Of a stretch of 64,000 bases of DNA, positions 26,406-35,790 are shown one piece after another (positions within the stretch are counted from its first letter, which is position 1; every line of letters starts with the position of its first letter). Source of the DNA: Flammeovirgaceae bacterium UBA1842 (GTDB lineage Bacteria > Bacteroidota > Bacteroidia > Cytophagales > Cyclobacteriaceae). Below the pieces are notes generated by a model that did no database searches, had not been told where the DNA came from, and was given only the letters and a program-made list of their open reading frames with translations. The DNA lies in assembly GCA_002338655.1 (NCBI GenBank), contig DDIU01000019.1, forward strand, positions 1-64,000. Reading direction: 5' to 3'. The position numbers and the translations under genes were made by a program.

Positions 26406-27929
26406 CTAATTAATGGTACCCGTTCCGTCCTTAAAGTTAAGGGAAACATTTTGCCCTGCAGTAACCGCTTGTGCAGCCTGATCACCACCTGTGCTCCTAT
26501 ATTCTATGGTACCACCTATAACTACAAATTCTGCTTGCCACCACTCTATTACAGGGTCGGTTCCAACCGGTGTAAATGTAGAAGCTGTTGTAAATATTCT
26601 TAGATTCCCATCAGCAGCAAAAGCTGGTGAGGTTATTAGTTTATTTACATTATCAACTGTGAAAAGGTATTCGGGTTTAGCAACATCCCATGATCCAAAT
26701 GCATCCCCTATACCATACACTAATGGCTCATTTATTTCTATGGTTTCAGCATCCTTTTCCAGATTTACTACTACCATATAATATCCCGACTCTGTTACCC
26801 CTGGGAAATTATCGCTTCCTTTGGTCCAAACACCATCTGTTGCACCTGCTCCAGCATTAACACCAAAATCTCCAATCCAATCGGCCTGAGGCGCAAACTT
26901 AAGACCTGGATCTGGTGGTGAAAGAGGTGTATCTGTATCGTTATCTAACCAAACTATCCTCCAGAACAGGTGTGGGTTACTATGAACAGGAATCATTTGA
27001 ATTCCATTAACACCCCAATCCCAGCCACCTAATGACCCACCAATCATATATAATTCGGCAGGATAATCTGGCTTTGGTTCTGCTTCTCCAGTTTTTATTA
27101 AGGAGGCTGAAAATCCCAATATAGGATCCCATGTTAAGGTCGCTGTAAAGTTGGCATATTCGTCATTTTGAATATTTGGACCTTCATTACCTGGCAATAA
27201 TTGATCAATAGAATTTCCGAAATTAGTAAAGAATGAATAACCATTGGAGTTATCAAAATCAATTAAAGGGTCAATTCTACGATCAATTGCCCAACGACAA
27301 TTAAACCTAAATTTCAATTCACCTACATCAATTGTAACATCCTCAAGAGTCCAAGATGCTCCTGTAGCTGTTACTGTGGCTGTTGAAAGTTCAGTATCAG
27401 CTCCCCATCCACCTGGGGTTGCAGCACCAATAATACCTGCTGATTCTATTTTGTCATAGATAATCTCACTTAATGTTTCATCATAGGCAATAACATATAA
27501 CCCATCTGAGGCAACTGAGAAAGCAGCACCATCAACTGTAGCTGCTACCAAACTATAGCTGGAATTATCTGCATCACACTCCTTATTACGAACATCCTCC
27601 CCACTTACTGTTGTCAAAGTACCTCCATAAATGTTTACAATTTCCTTGCTTCCAACTTCAACTAAATTATATTCACCAGCTGATAAGAATGCATAGGTCT
27701 GAAAAAATCCTTCACGGGACATTGCACTGAAAGATGGTGCATCTACTGTTGAAGCAGTTAACTGAGCAGTAGCTACTGGATCTTCTCCAGTTTTTGCTAT
27801 GTAAAATCCATCAGCCACTGCGAGGCCTTCATCAATTACAATAACGGGGTCATCACTACTGCACGAATTGGTAAATCCAATAATTGTAAGTGCCAGTAGT
27901 AGATTAATAAATAAGTTAATTTTCTTCAT
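26406..27929 (-). CDS. SusE/SusF-like starch-binding outer-membrane lipoprotein
   Basis: A 507-residue lipoprotein with signal ending in GFTNSC (Cys23). The residues after it, SSDDP, resemble the acidic Bacteroidota signal for export to the cell surface. The later part holds repeated beta-sandwich modules of the SusE/SusF type, visible as LYMIGGSLGGWDWGVNG and LVYGIGDAFGSWDVAK, which in Bacteroides bind starch. It should hold glucan near the SusCD complex and has no catalytic residues. It is the first gene of the minus-strand group and faces the LacI-family gene across a regulatory region of about 500 bases. Confidence 0.85.
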   Translation of the reverse strand: MKKINLFINLLLALTIIGFTNSCSSDDPVIVIDEGLAVADGFYIAKTGEDPVATAQLTASTVDAPSFSAMSREGFFQTYAFLSAGEYNLVEVGSKEIVNIYGGTLTTVSGEDVRNKECDADNSSYSLVAATVDGAAFSVASDGLYVIAYDETLSEIIYDKIESAGIIGAATPGGWGADTELSTATVTATGASWTLEDVTIDVGELKFRFNCRWAIDRRIDPLIDFDNSNGYSFFTNFGNSIDQLLPGNEGPNIQNDEYANFTATLTWDPILGFSASLIKTGEAEPKPDYPAELYMIGGSLGGWDWGVNGIQMIPVHSNPHLFWRIVWLDNDTDTPLSPPDPGLKFAPQADWIGDFGVNAGAGATDGVWTKGSDNFPGVTESGYYMVVVNLEKDAETIEINEPLVYGIGDAFGSWDVAKPEYLFTVDNVNKLITSPAFAADGNLRIFTTASTFTPVGTDPVIEWWQAEFVVIGGTIEYRSTGGDQAAQAVTAGQNVSLNFKDGTGTIN

Positions 27930-28073
27930 TGTTGTTTGTGTTAGGTTTCGCTTAGTTAAATATTTAAAAGGTTAGTATAATTCGCTTTAATGGTTCTATT
28001 TAATTATTTTATAATTATTTCAAGTTTTTGTCATTCTGCCTAGCCATTTCCAATCGTCCCATCTGTTTTTCAT

Positions 28074-28087
28074 AACAAACGTTTGCG
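28074..28087. promoter_or_regulatory. Candidate LacI-family operator, susE-proximal
   Basis: AACAAAC|GTTTGCG, centred on CG, matches 12 of 14 positions of CGCAAnC|GnTTGCG; the right half is complete. It is about 145 bases upstream of the susE-like start codon. Confidence 0.65.
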
Positions 28088-28220
28088 TAGATGTTTTACT
28101 CAAATAATTAATGTGCATTGAGTTTGTTTTTTAATGCCTTCTCATTCTAATATTGTCAATTTTCTTTATTTAAACAACATATAAGGCATTTTTATTCAAT
28201 GTTTTTACCGAAAACGAATC

Positions 28221-28234
28221 CGCAATCGATTGCG
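28221..28234. promoter_or_regulatory. Candidate LacI-family operator, perfect palindrome
   Basis: CGCAATC|GATTGCG is a perfect palindrome, extending to 18 bases at 28219-28236. The central CG and the symmetric halves are typical of LacI-family operators. It lies between the divergent susE-like and lacI-type promoters, about 200 bases from the regulator's start, and may also serve autoregulation. Confidence 0.75.
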
Positions 28235-28430
28235 GAAATTTAGTTGGCAATCAAATTAAATATTTAACCTCTGGCTTAGTCAACAAAATGGTGGCTTCTG
28301 ATATTTATTGTACTTTAAGAAGATTATTAATGAAATCGCTTCCTAACTTTAGTATTAAAATCGGTAAAGTATTATAAACAATAATCGATTTTGTAACTTG
28401 GTATATATTATAAATGATTCGAAATTACTC

Positions 28431-29462
28431 ATGAGGAGCAGTCAGGTTACTATTAAAGATATTGCCAGGGAGTTGGGCATTTCCCCCTCTACCGTATCTA
28501 GGGCATTAAAAGATCACCCTGACATTAGTGCAGGGACAAAAAAAGCGGTAACTGAACTAGCAGAGAAACTCAACTATACTCCCAACTCAATTGCATTAAG
28601 CTTAAGGCAAAGCAAGTCCAATACTATCGGGGTTATAATACCCGAAATCATTCATTTTTTCTTTTCGACAGTAATAAGTGGCATTGAGGACATTGCTTAT
28701 GACGCTGGGTACAGTGTCATAGTTTCCCAATCCAATGAATCATTTGAAAGAGAAGTGCTCAACACAAAAGCTCTTTATAATAATAGAGTGGATGGCATGC
28801 TTATCTCACTTTCTAGAGAAACAGTTAACTACGAGCACCTACAATTTATCCATGATAGAGGAATGCCGATGGTGTTTTTTGACCGAATTGCTGAAGGAAT
28901 AAACTGCAGTAAGGTTATTGTAGATGATTTTGGAGGTAGTTTTGAAGCCACCGAGCATTTAATAAAGCAAGGCTATAAGCGTATAGCCCACTTATCAGGC
29001 CCCACAAGCCTTGCAATCAGTCAAAATCGATTGAATGGGTATAAAGCTGCTCTTGAAAAGAATAACATGGTTTTCGATGAAAAAATAGTAATGCGAGACC
29101 ATGCCTCTGAAGATGAACAAATGGCAAAGCGACTAACTACTAAATTATTAAGTAGTAGCAACCCACCAGATGCGTTATTTGCCATTAATGATGTAGCCGC
29201 ATTGGGAGCAATGCTAGCAGCAAAGGAAAAAGGCCTTAAAATACCAGGGGATTTTGCAATTGTAGGATTTAGTAATTGGCGATTCACTGAACTTACTGAA
29301 CCCCCAATGACCACAGTCAATCAACCCGGTTTTGAGCTTGGTCAAGAAGCTGCCCGGCTGCTCATAAAAGAGATAGAGTCCAAAGAGGGAGAAAGCGTAG
29401 AGGTAGTAACCAAAACCTTGACCACTAAATTGGTAGTGCGGGGTACTTCTGTTAAGCGCTAA
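28431..29462 (+). CDS. LacI-family transcriptional regulator
   Basis: A 343-residue DNA-binding regulator. The N-terminal helix-turn-helix reads VTIKDIARELGISPSTVSRA (6-25), followed by the hinge helix region and a periplasmic-binding-protein-like sensor domain (about 60-335, with TIGVIIPEI, DGMLISL and DALFAINDVAALGAM). ATG at 28431 is chosen; an in-frame TTG at 28398 would add 11 residues before the conserved helix with no support. Position between two starch gene groups and four matching palindromes point to control of starch genes, with a maltodextrin or phosphosugar as effector (inference). Confidence 0.93.
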   Translation: MRSSQVTIKDIARELGISPSTVSRALKDHPDISAGTKKAVTELAEKLNYTPNSIALSLRQSKSNTIGVIIPEIIHFFFSTVISGIEDIAYDAGYSVIVSQSNESFEREVLNTKALYNNRVDGMLISLSRETVNYEHLQFIHDRGMPMVFFDRIAEGINCSKVIVDDFGGSFEATEHLIKQGYKRIAHLSGPTSLAISQNRLNGYKAALEKNNMVFDEKIVMRDHASEDEQMAKRLTTKLLSSSNPPDALFAINDVAALGAMLAAKEKGLKIPGDFAIVGFSNWRFTELTEPPMTTVNQPGFELGQEAARLLIKEIESKEGESVEVVTKTLTTKLVVRGTSVKR

Positions 29463-29559
29463 TTTCCATTTTACTTTTTTCTTGACTCCAAGCTAAATTT
29501 TAGCCAAATCTGGTTTTTTGATAAAATCACATTTTTCAATCTTCAATTGCAATCGTAAA

Positions 29560-29573
29560 CGCAATCGTTTGCG
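29560..29573. promoter_or_regulatory. Candidate LacI-family operator upstream of the GH31 operon
   Basis: CGCAATC|GTTTGCG, centred on CG, is a palindrome with one mismatched pair. It lies between the regulator gene and the GH31 gene, 107 bases before the latter's start codon, and shares its sequence with the sites at 28074 and 28221. Confidence 0.72.
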
Positions 29574-29679
29574 GTATTTTTTGTTCACTCAACTGCTTTA
29601 TTAGTCATTATTATAAGTATTTTGGATTTCCAGTAGCCAATAATTTCTGGCTCTTGGAAGGTAATTCAGAAGCAAAGCA

Positions 29680-32100
29680 ATGATAGATACTTTAACTACT
29701 AACAATAAAAAAATTAACCAATCACTTGGCAATTTAACTGATTTAAAAAAGGTTAAAACAGGGATTGAGGGCGTTACAACTAACGGTATATTCAAAATAA
29801 ACATATATGATAAAGGCATCATTCAAATCCACATTAATTTTAATGGGGATTATGATTACAATCCTTATAGCGTAATTGCCTCTCCCATTTCTGATTTCAA
29901 AGTAGATGACACAAACGATTGCATTACTTTAGCTACCGATAAATTGAAACTGGAAATTTCCAAATCCCCGGTGAGGTTTAGTTTCAAGACGCTTGAAGGT
30001 AAAATAATTAATCAGGACGATGAATATTTTGGCACCTCTTGTATTGGTGAGCAAGTTACCACCTATAAAAAACTACAGGATAATGAACGTTTTATAGGTC
30101 TGGGCGAAAAAACAGGCCCCCTTGATAGAAGGGGCAATGGTTATCAACATTGGAATACCGATCATTTTGGCTATGGTGCAAGTAGTGATCCTTTATATTG
30201 CTCCACTCCTTTTTATATAGGGCTGCACAATGAGCTATCATATGGGATCTATTTGGACAATCCGCACAAATCACATTTTAATTTCGGAGCATCGAACGAT
30301 AGGTTTTCTAGCTTTTCTGCAGATACTGGTGATATGAATTATTACTTCATATATGATGACAATGTTGCGGGTATCTTAAAATTATATGGCCATTTGACGG
30401 GATATATGCCAATGCCACCGATATGGAGCTTGGGTTATCAGCAGTGCCGCTATAGCTACTATCCAGATGTTGAAGTTACCCGTATAGCACAGACTTTTAG
30501 GAATAAGGATATCCCTGCTGATGTCATAGTATTGGATATCCATTATATGGAACACTATAAGATTTTCACCTGGGACAATCAAAATTTCCCCAATCCGGCA
30601 GAATTGATTAGCCACCTCAAAAACCTCGGGTTCCATGTAGTGGTAATGTGCGATCCGGGCATAAAAATCGAAGCCGATTACGAAGTGTATGAAAGTGGAT
30701 TGGATAAGGATGTTTTTGTTAAGTATCCTGATGGTACAAATTACAGTGGATCCGTATGGCCGGGACTTTGTCATTTTCCCGATTTTACAAATCAAGCTAC
30801 TAGAAATTGGTGGGCTGAAAAACTAAAGCTCTATACGGACATAGGCATAGACGGTTTTTGGAACGACATGAATGAGATTGCTACTTGGGGACAAATGCTA
30901 CCAGAGCTAATTGAATTTGATTTTGAGGGAAATAAGGCTACTGCTCGTAAAGGCAGAAATGTCTATGGCTTACAAATGAGCCGGGCTTCCTATGAGGGCG
31001 CCAAAATAAATCTGAAAGGAAAACGGCCATTCAACCTCACTAGAGCGGGGTTTTCTGGTATTCAGAGATATGCTGCCGTCTGGACAGGTGACAATGTAGC
31101 CAGTGACGAGCACATGATGGTTGGGGTAAGGCTGGTGAATAGTATGGGTCTTGCGGGTATTGCCTTTGCTGGTTATGATGTGGGTGGGTTTGCTGGTAAT
31201 GCTAGCGAGCATTTATTTGCACGTTGGGTGCAAATTGGTGCATTTTCGCCTTTTTTTAGAGGCCACTCCATGATTAACAGCAGAGATGCAGAGCCGTGGG
31301 CGTATGGTGAAGAAGTGGAAGAAATTTCTAGAAACTACATTAAACTAAGGTATAAACTGATGCCTTACCTGTATTCCTCGTTCTATGAGGCCACTCAAAC
31401 GGGAATTCCGATTGCAAGAAGTCTCGCTATAGATTATAGTCATGATGACAACATTTACAGCTCTCTCTATGAGAACCAGTATTTGTTTGGTCAGTCCATA
31501 CTGATAGCCCCCGTAGAGAGCTATAAAGAACTGGCTAAAGTTTACTTGCCTTCAGGTAAGTGGTTTGAATTTTTTACAGATCAAAAATATGAGGGGAATG
31601 TCGAAATTGTTGCAGAATGTGGGATTGAACGGCTTCCCGTATTTGTAAAAGCAGGGGCGATAATACCCCTATGTCCTAATGCAAAGACCAATTCAAATGG
31701 CCTGGGAGATATCATGGAAATCCATGTTTATCAAGGTGATGAATACAATGAATTTTTATACTACGAAGATGATGGTGAAAGTTATGAATTCGAATCTGGC
31801 CACTATTATCAAAGGCTAATTAGCTACAGCCCCGAAAAAAGGAAGTTGACAATTGAGAAGAAAGCAGGCGATATACAATCAAAAATCAAAGAATTGAAAA
31901 TTTGTTTCCATGGGTTTGACAACCACATTTTTAAGTTAGATAATAATTCTATTGTTGGCACAAAAGAAGCATACCGATTTATAGATCCTATTTCAAATTT
32001 TGATCCATTTGAAAATAAGACTGCTAGTGAAGGTCTAATTACGAATATTCAAACAATTACAACTGAAAACCGTCAAAATGAGATTGAAATCAGCTGGTAA
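29680..32100 (+). CDS. GH31 alpha-glucosidase
   Basis: An 806-residue glycoside hydrolase family 31 enzyme that releases glucose from the non-reducing ends of maltodextrins. The nucleophile is D396 in DGFWNDMNEIATW and the acid/base is D471 in WTGDNVASDEHM; both blocks are diagnostic. An N-terminal beta-sandwich precedes the barrel and two beta domains follow it. There is no signal peptide or lipobox, so it is probably cytoplasmic, acting on sugars brought in by the transporter encoded three genes downstream. Its last 23 bases overlap the next gene, indicating translational coupling. Confidence 0.94.
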   Translation: MIDTLTTNNKKINQSLGNLTDLKKVKTGIEGVTTNGIFKINIYDKGIIQIHINFNGDYDYNPYSVIASPISDFKVDDTNDCITLATDKLKLEISKSPVRFSFKTLEGKIINQDDEYFGTSCIGEQVTTYKKLQDNERFIGLGEKTGPLDRRGNGYQHWNTDHFGYGASSDPLYCSTPFYIGLHNELSYGIYLDNPHKSHFNFGASNDRFSSFSADTGDMNYYFIYDDNVAGILKLYGHLTGYMPMPPIWSLGYQQCRYSYYPDVEVTRIAQTFRNKDIPADVIVLDIHYMEHYKIFTWDNQNFPNPAELISHLKNLGFHVVVMCDPGIKIEADYEVYESGLDKDVFVKYPDGTNYSGSVWPGLCHFPDFTNQATRNWWAEKLKLYTDIGIDGFWNDMNEIATWGQMLPELIEFDFEGNKATARKGRNVYGLQMSRASYEGAKINLKGKRPFNLTRAGFSGIQRYAAVWTGDNVASDEHMMVGVRLVNSMGLAGIAFAGYDVGGFAGNASEHLFARWVQIGAFSPFFRGHSMINSRDAEPWAYGEEVEEISRNYIKLRYKLMPYLYSSFYEATQTGIPIARSLAIDYSHDDNIYSSLYENQYLFGQSILIAPVESYKELAKVYLPSGKWFEFFTDQKYEGNVEIVAECGIERLPVFVKAGAIIPLCPNAKTNSNGLGDIMEIHVYQGDEYNEFLYYEDDGESYEFESGHYYQRLISYSPEKRKLTIEKKAGDIQSKIKELKICFHGFDNHIFKLDNNSIVGTKEAYRFIDPISNFDPFENKTASEGLITNIQTITTENRQNEIEISW

Positions 32101-34414
32101 CCTTTTAATCATTTCGCTATTGTTATTTTCATGTAATAATAATGGCACAGAGCGCCTAGATGTGCATACTGATCCACTGATTTTAGGTAAGGCCACCCCT
32201 ATTCAACTCAATCAAGATTCAACGGCTATTATCATTGCTGATTTTGTATTAGAACCATCACGGATTGACTCCATCTCCAATACTGGTGGACTTACACAGA
32301 CCCTAAGTGATGACAAGCTAATATTAACTGGACAACAAAAAAATCCATTGTCAGTGCTTACTTTTTGGTCTTCAGGGCTTGGTGAAAGTGTAATGTTGGT
32401 TAAGTCTAGCAAATCAACAATTGGGTTTACTTATACGGGGCTTGCCAATGAAGTAAAAATAAAAGGGGAGTTCAATGCATGGAACGCCAATTCAAACACC
32501 CTCCATAAGGATTCGGATTCTTTTAGGACACAAATCACGCTGGCACCAGGCAACTATCAATACTTGATGGTGGTAGATGGAAAGGAAATGCGCGACCCAA
32601 CTAATCCTGATAGTGTAGACAATGGTATGGGAGGTTGGAACAGTATCCTTCGTATCCCACGAGCCGATGAATCCAAACTTCCATTGATCAAAACCATTTC
32701 TAAAGATCCTCTTACCTTACAAACCACCAACCCAGCTAAGGCTGTAATCGCATTTTGGAATAATTACCTTTTGCCGGAAGAAATGGTGCAATTGAATGGA
32801 AACGAGATCAAGGTTTCTATTCCAGTATCTGCCAAAGCGGAAAAGAGAAGTCATATCAGGGTATGGGCTTTTAATGACGAAGGTATATCCAACGATGTAC
32901 TGATTCCCCTAAATTCAAACGAAGTACTTGATGACGTATCGTTACTCACACGTGAGGATAGGGAAGCCATGGTAATGTACTTTTTAATGGTAGATAGGTT
33001 TAAAAATGGCAATTCCGCAAATGATAAGCCACTAAAAGATCCAATGGTAAACCCGAAAGTCAATTTTTTTGGGGGAGACTTATCAGGGGTTACCCAGGAA
33101 ATTCAAAGTAATTATTTTCAATCACTAGGCGTAAATACAATCTGGTTATCACCTATTACACAAAACCCTGAAACTGCATATGGGAAATATCCAAACCCTC
33201 CTACCACCTTCTCCGGGTATCATGGGTACTGGCCGATCTCTTCTTCTAAAGTGGATCACCGCTTTGGTACCAGTGACGAAATGCATGAACTTATTAAAGA
33301 AGCACACAAGGAGAATATGAATGTAATTCTTGATTACGTAGCCAACCATGTACACGAATTGCATCCACTTTACAAAGAGCATAAAGATTGGGCTACAGAC
33401 TTATATCTTCCTGATGGAACACTGAACACTGAGCGATGGGACGACCACCGTCTGACTACCTGGTTCGACACCTTTATGCCCACCCTTGATTTATCAAGAA
33501 TGGAAGTCGTTGATCCCATGACAGACTCTGCATTGTTTTGGGTTGAAAACTATGGTATTGACGGTTACAGGCATGATGCCACTAAACATATACCAGAGAT
33601 ATTTTGGCGTACCCTTACAAAAAAAGCAAAAGAACGGATTACCAAAAATACTGGTCAATCCGTATTTCAAATAGGAGAAACCTATGGAAGTCGTGAGCTG
33701 ATCAATAGCTATATAAGTACAGGGATGCTCGATGCACAATTTGATTTCAATGTATACGATGATGCAGTTGCCACTTTTGCCAGAAATGAGGTTCCTTTTT
33801 CCAGGCTTACGGGCAGTCTGAAGGAAAGTATCGCCTATTACGGTGATCATAACTTGATGGGTTATATAACGGGAAATCAGGATCGGGCTAGATTCATCTC
33901 CTATGCTGATGGCTCCTTAAGGTTTGATGAAGATACCAAATTGGCCGGCTGGACCAGGGACATAGAAGTAAGAGATACCATCGCTTACCAAAAGCTATCT
34001 TCCCTAACTGCTTTCATGATGACCATCCCGGGAATACCGACCATTTACTATGGTGATGAATATGGATCGCCCGGAGGAAATGACCCAGACAACAGGAGAA
34101 TGATGAGATTTACTGGTCTGAATAAATACGAAGAGGCAACAAAGGCACGAGCGGAGAAATTGATTCATTTGAGAACTCAAAATCTAGCCCTTATCTATGG
34201 TGATTTTGAAATTATAGAGGAAACGGCCAACACACTAATTTTAAAACGGAGCTACTTTAACAACTCGGTTATTGCGGTTTTTAATAAGTCAGACGCATCA
34301 GTATCACTCAATATAGGCCTTAGCGGTGGGAGCCCTAATTTTTATGGTTTGGTTGACAATAATTTGGTTTCACTCCCACCCTATTCCTTTGATGTAATCA
34401 CTTTTAACAATTAA
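32078..34414 (+). CDS. GH13 amylase/neopullulanase-like lipoprotein with N-terminal CBM48-like domain
   Basis: A 778-residue lipoprotein with signal ending in LLLFSC (Cys19). Two N-terminal beta-sandwich domains follow; one is CBM48-like (EVKIKGEFNAWNANS, YQYLMVVDGKEMRDP). The GH13 barrel carries D500 (DGYRHDATKH), E534 (QIGETYGS) and D602 (TGNQDRARF). The usual His of the NHD motif is Gln here. FFGGDLSGVTQ and the NHVHELHPLY block fit neopullulanase/cyclomaltodextrinase-type enzymes such as SusA. It starts inside the GH31 coding sequence and ends 2 bases before the next GH13 gene. Probably acts on imported maltodextrin in the periplasm. Confidence 0.92.
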   Translation: MRLKSAGNLLIISLLLFSCNNNGTERLDVHTDPLILGKATPIQLNQDSTAIIIADFVLEPSRIDSISNTGGLTQTLSDDKLILTGQQKNPLSVLTFWSSGLGESVMLVKSSKSTIGFTYTGLANEVKIKGEFNAWNANSNTLHKDSDSFRTQITLAPGNYQYLMVVDGKEMRDPTNPDSVDNGMGGWNSILRIPRADESKLPLIKTISKDPLTLQTTNPAKAVIAFWNNYLLPEEMVQLNGNEIKVSIPVSAKAEKRSHIRVWAFNDEGISNDVLIPLNSNEVLDDVSLLTREDREAMVMYFLMVDRFKNGNSANDKPLKDPMVNPKVNFFGGDLSGVTQEIQSNYFQSLGVNTIWLSPITQNPETAYGKYPNPPTTFSGYHGYWPISSSKVDHRFGTSDEMHELIKEAHKENMNVILDYVANHVHELHPLYKEHKDWATDLYLPDGTLNTERWDDHRLTTWFDTFMPTLDLSRMEVVDPMTDSALFWVENYGIDGYRHDATKHIPEIFWRTLTKKAKERITKNTGQSVFQIGETYGSRELINSYISTGMLDAQFDFNVYDDAVATFARNEVPFSRLTGSLKESIAYYGDHNLMGYITGNQDRARFISYADGSLRFDEDTKLAGWTRDIEVRDTIAYQKLSSLTAFMMTIPGIPTIYYGDEYGSPGGNDPDNRRMMRFTGLNKYEEATKARAEKLIHLRTQNLALIYGDFEIIEETANTLILKRSYFNNSVIAVFNKSDASVSLNIGLSGGSPNFYGLVDNNLVSLPPYSFDVITFNN

Positions 34415-34416
34415 TT

Positions 34417-35778
34417 ATGAAGAAACTGTCCATATATTTTATTTTACTATTTGCTGTATCCACTCTTTCTTGCAATCAGCAGACTAAAGAGAATGCGTTA
34501 ACAGATGTGAACGAAGTTAAGTACCCAGAAAAGGCCAAAAACATGAATATCTATGAAGTAAATATTCGGCAATATACTCCTGAAGGTACTATTAATGCAT
34601 TCAGCACACATTTACCCAGACTAAAGAAGATGGGGGTCGACATCTTATGGATAATGCCAGTGCAGCCAATAGGAGTAAAAAACAGAAAAGGCCCACTTGG
34701 CAGTTATTATTCCATTCAAGATTATACAGCTGTCAACCCACATTTTGGAACCATTGATGATTTTAAAACTATGGTAAAACAAGCGCATGATTTAGGTATG
34801 GCTGTAATACTCGATTGGGTTGGTAATCACAGCAGTTTTGATCATGAATGGACAAAAAATACTGGCTACTACAATACAGATTCATTGGGGAACATCACTT
34901 GGCCAGCAGGCACCGATTGGACCGATGTTGCTGACCTCAATTACGACAATGCAGAAATGCAACAGGACATGATCAATGAAATGAAGTGGTGGGTAACTGA
35001 AACTGATATTGATGGCTTTCGGTGTGACGTAGCCGGAGAAGTGCCAATGGAATTTTGGAATAACGCTAAAGATCAACTAGACTCCCTTAAAGATTTATTC
35101 ATGCTTGCCGAATGGGATGAGCCAAGAATGCATGACCATGCTTTTCACATGACCTATGGTTGGGGACCACATCATTGGATGAACGAAACAGCAAAAGGAC
35201 ACATTGATGTCGACTCACTGGAAAGCTTACTTATTGGTGATATAGATCGCTATGGTAAAGCCCCATTCAGAATGTTATTTACTACTAACCATGATGAAAA
35301 CTCATGGAACGGAACTGTATTTGAACGTTTTGGGGAGGGACATTTAGCTTGGGCCGTCTTTGCCTTTACTGTAAGGGGCATGCCCTTAATCTATGGTGGT
35401 CAAGAAGCTGGATTAAATAAACGTCTTCGGTTTTTTGATAAAGATACGATTGACTTTTCTCAGCTACCTTATGCCGAATTTTATGGCAAATTATTAGCCC
35501 TAAAACATAATAACGAGGCCTTGTTTAATGGTGAATACGGTGGCGATTTGAATTTTATCAACGATGGCAATAACGAAGTCACAACCTATACCCGAACCAA
35601 GGACGAAAACGAAGTATTAGTGATCATTAATTTATCTGACAAAGTTCAGGAAGTATCGTATTCAGATGCTGCGCTTGTTGGTGATTATACTGATTATCTC
35701 TCTGGGGAATTATTTAGTATAAATCCAAATGAAAAACTGACCCTTCAACCCTATCAATACCATATTGTAAGTAAATAA
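34417..35778 (+). CDS. Second GH13 amylase lipoprotein (compact)
   Basis: A 453-residue lipoprotein with signal ending in STLSC (Cys19) and almost no extra domains. Catalytic residues are D204 (DGFRCDVAGE), E232 (MLAEWDEP) and D293 (TTNHDENSW). DWVGNHSSFDHEW is the conserved region I equivalent. The AEWDEP form of region III groups it with alpha-amylases acting on short maltodextrins in Bacteroidota. It lies 2 bases after the previous GH13 gene and 12 before the transporter, within one operon. Different loops suggest a different chain-length preference from its neighbour (inference). Confidence 0.92.
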   Translation: MKKLSIYFILLFAVSTLSCNQQTKENALTDVNEVKYPEKAKNMNIYEVNIRQYTPEGTINAFSTHLPRLKKMGVDILWIMPVQPIGVKNRKGPLGSYYSIQDYTAVNPHFGTIDDFKTMVKQAHDLGMAVILDWVGNHSSFDHEWTKNTGYYNTDSLGNITWPAGTDWTDVADLNYDNAEMQQDMINEMKWWVTETDIDGFRCDVAGEVPMEFWNNAKDQLDSLKDLFMLAEWDEPRMHDHAFHMTYGWGPHHWMNETAKGHIDVDSLESLLIGDIDRYGKAPFRMLFTTNHDENSWNGTVFERFGEGHLAWAVFAFTVRGMPLIYGGQEAGLNKRLRFFDKDTIDFSQLPYAEFYGKLLALKHNNEALFNGEYGGDLNFINDGNNEVTTYTRTKDENEVLVIINLSDKVQEVSYSDAALVGDYTDYLSGELFSINPNEKLTLQPYQYHIVSK

Positions 35779-35790
35779 GTCGAAGAATCA

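Larger units (their letters stand above)
27930..28430. promoter_or_regulatory. Divergent control region between the susE-like gene and the lacI-type gene
   Basis: A 501-base AT-rich non-coding stretch between divergent genes. It contains two strong CG-centred palindromes (28074-28087 and 28221-28234) of LacI-family type and a weak third, AATCGATT at 28383-28390, close to the regulator's own start. I could not find a full TTTG-N19-TAnnTTTG promoter on either strand. No small open frame with credible coding character was seen. Confidence 0.7.

Noticed and set aside
28383..28390. AATCGATT as a fifth LacI-type operator
   Set aside because: Only the inner 8 bases are symmetric and the flanks do not match CGCAA/TTGCG; kept only as a possible weak autoregulatory site.
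28398..28430. TTG start extending the LacI-family protein by 11 residues
   Set aside because: The ATG at 28431 sits 5 residues before the conserved helix-turn-helix, as in the family; the extra residues have no support.
29463..29520. Terminator after the LacI-family gene (CCAAATCTGG plus T run)
   Set aside because: The stem is only about three pairs; the T run alone is not enough.
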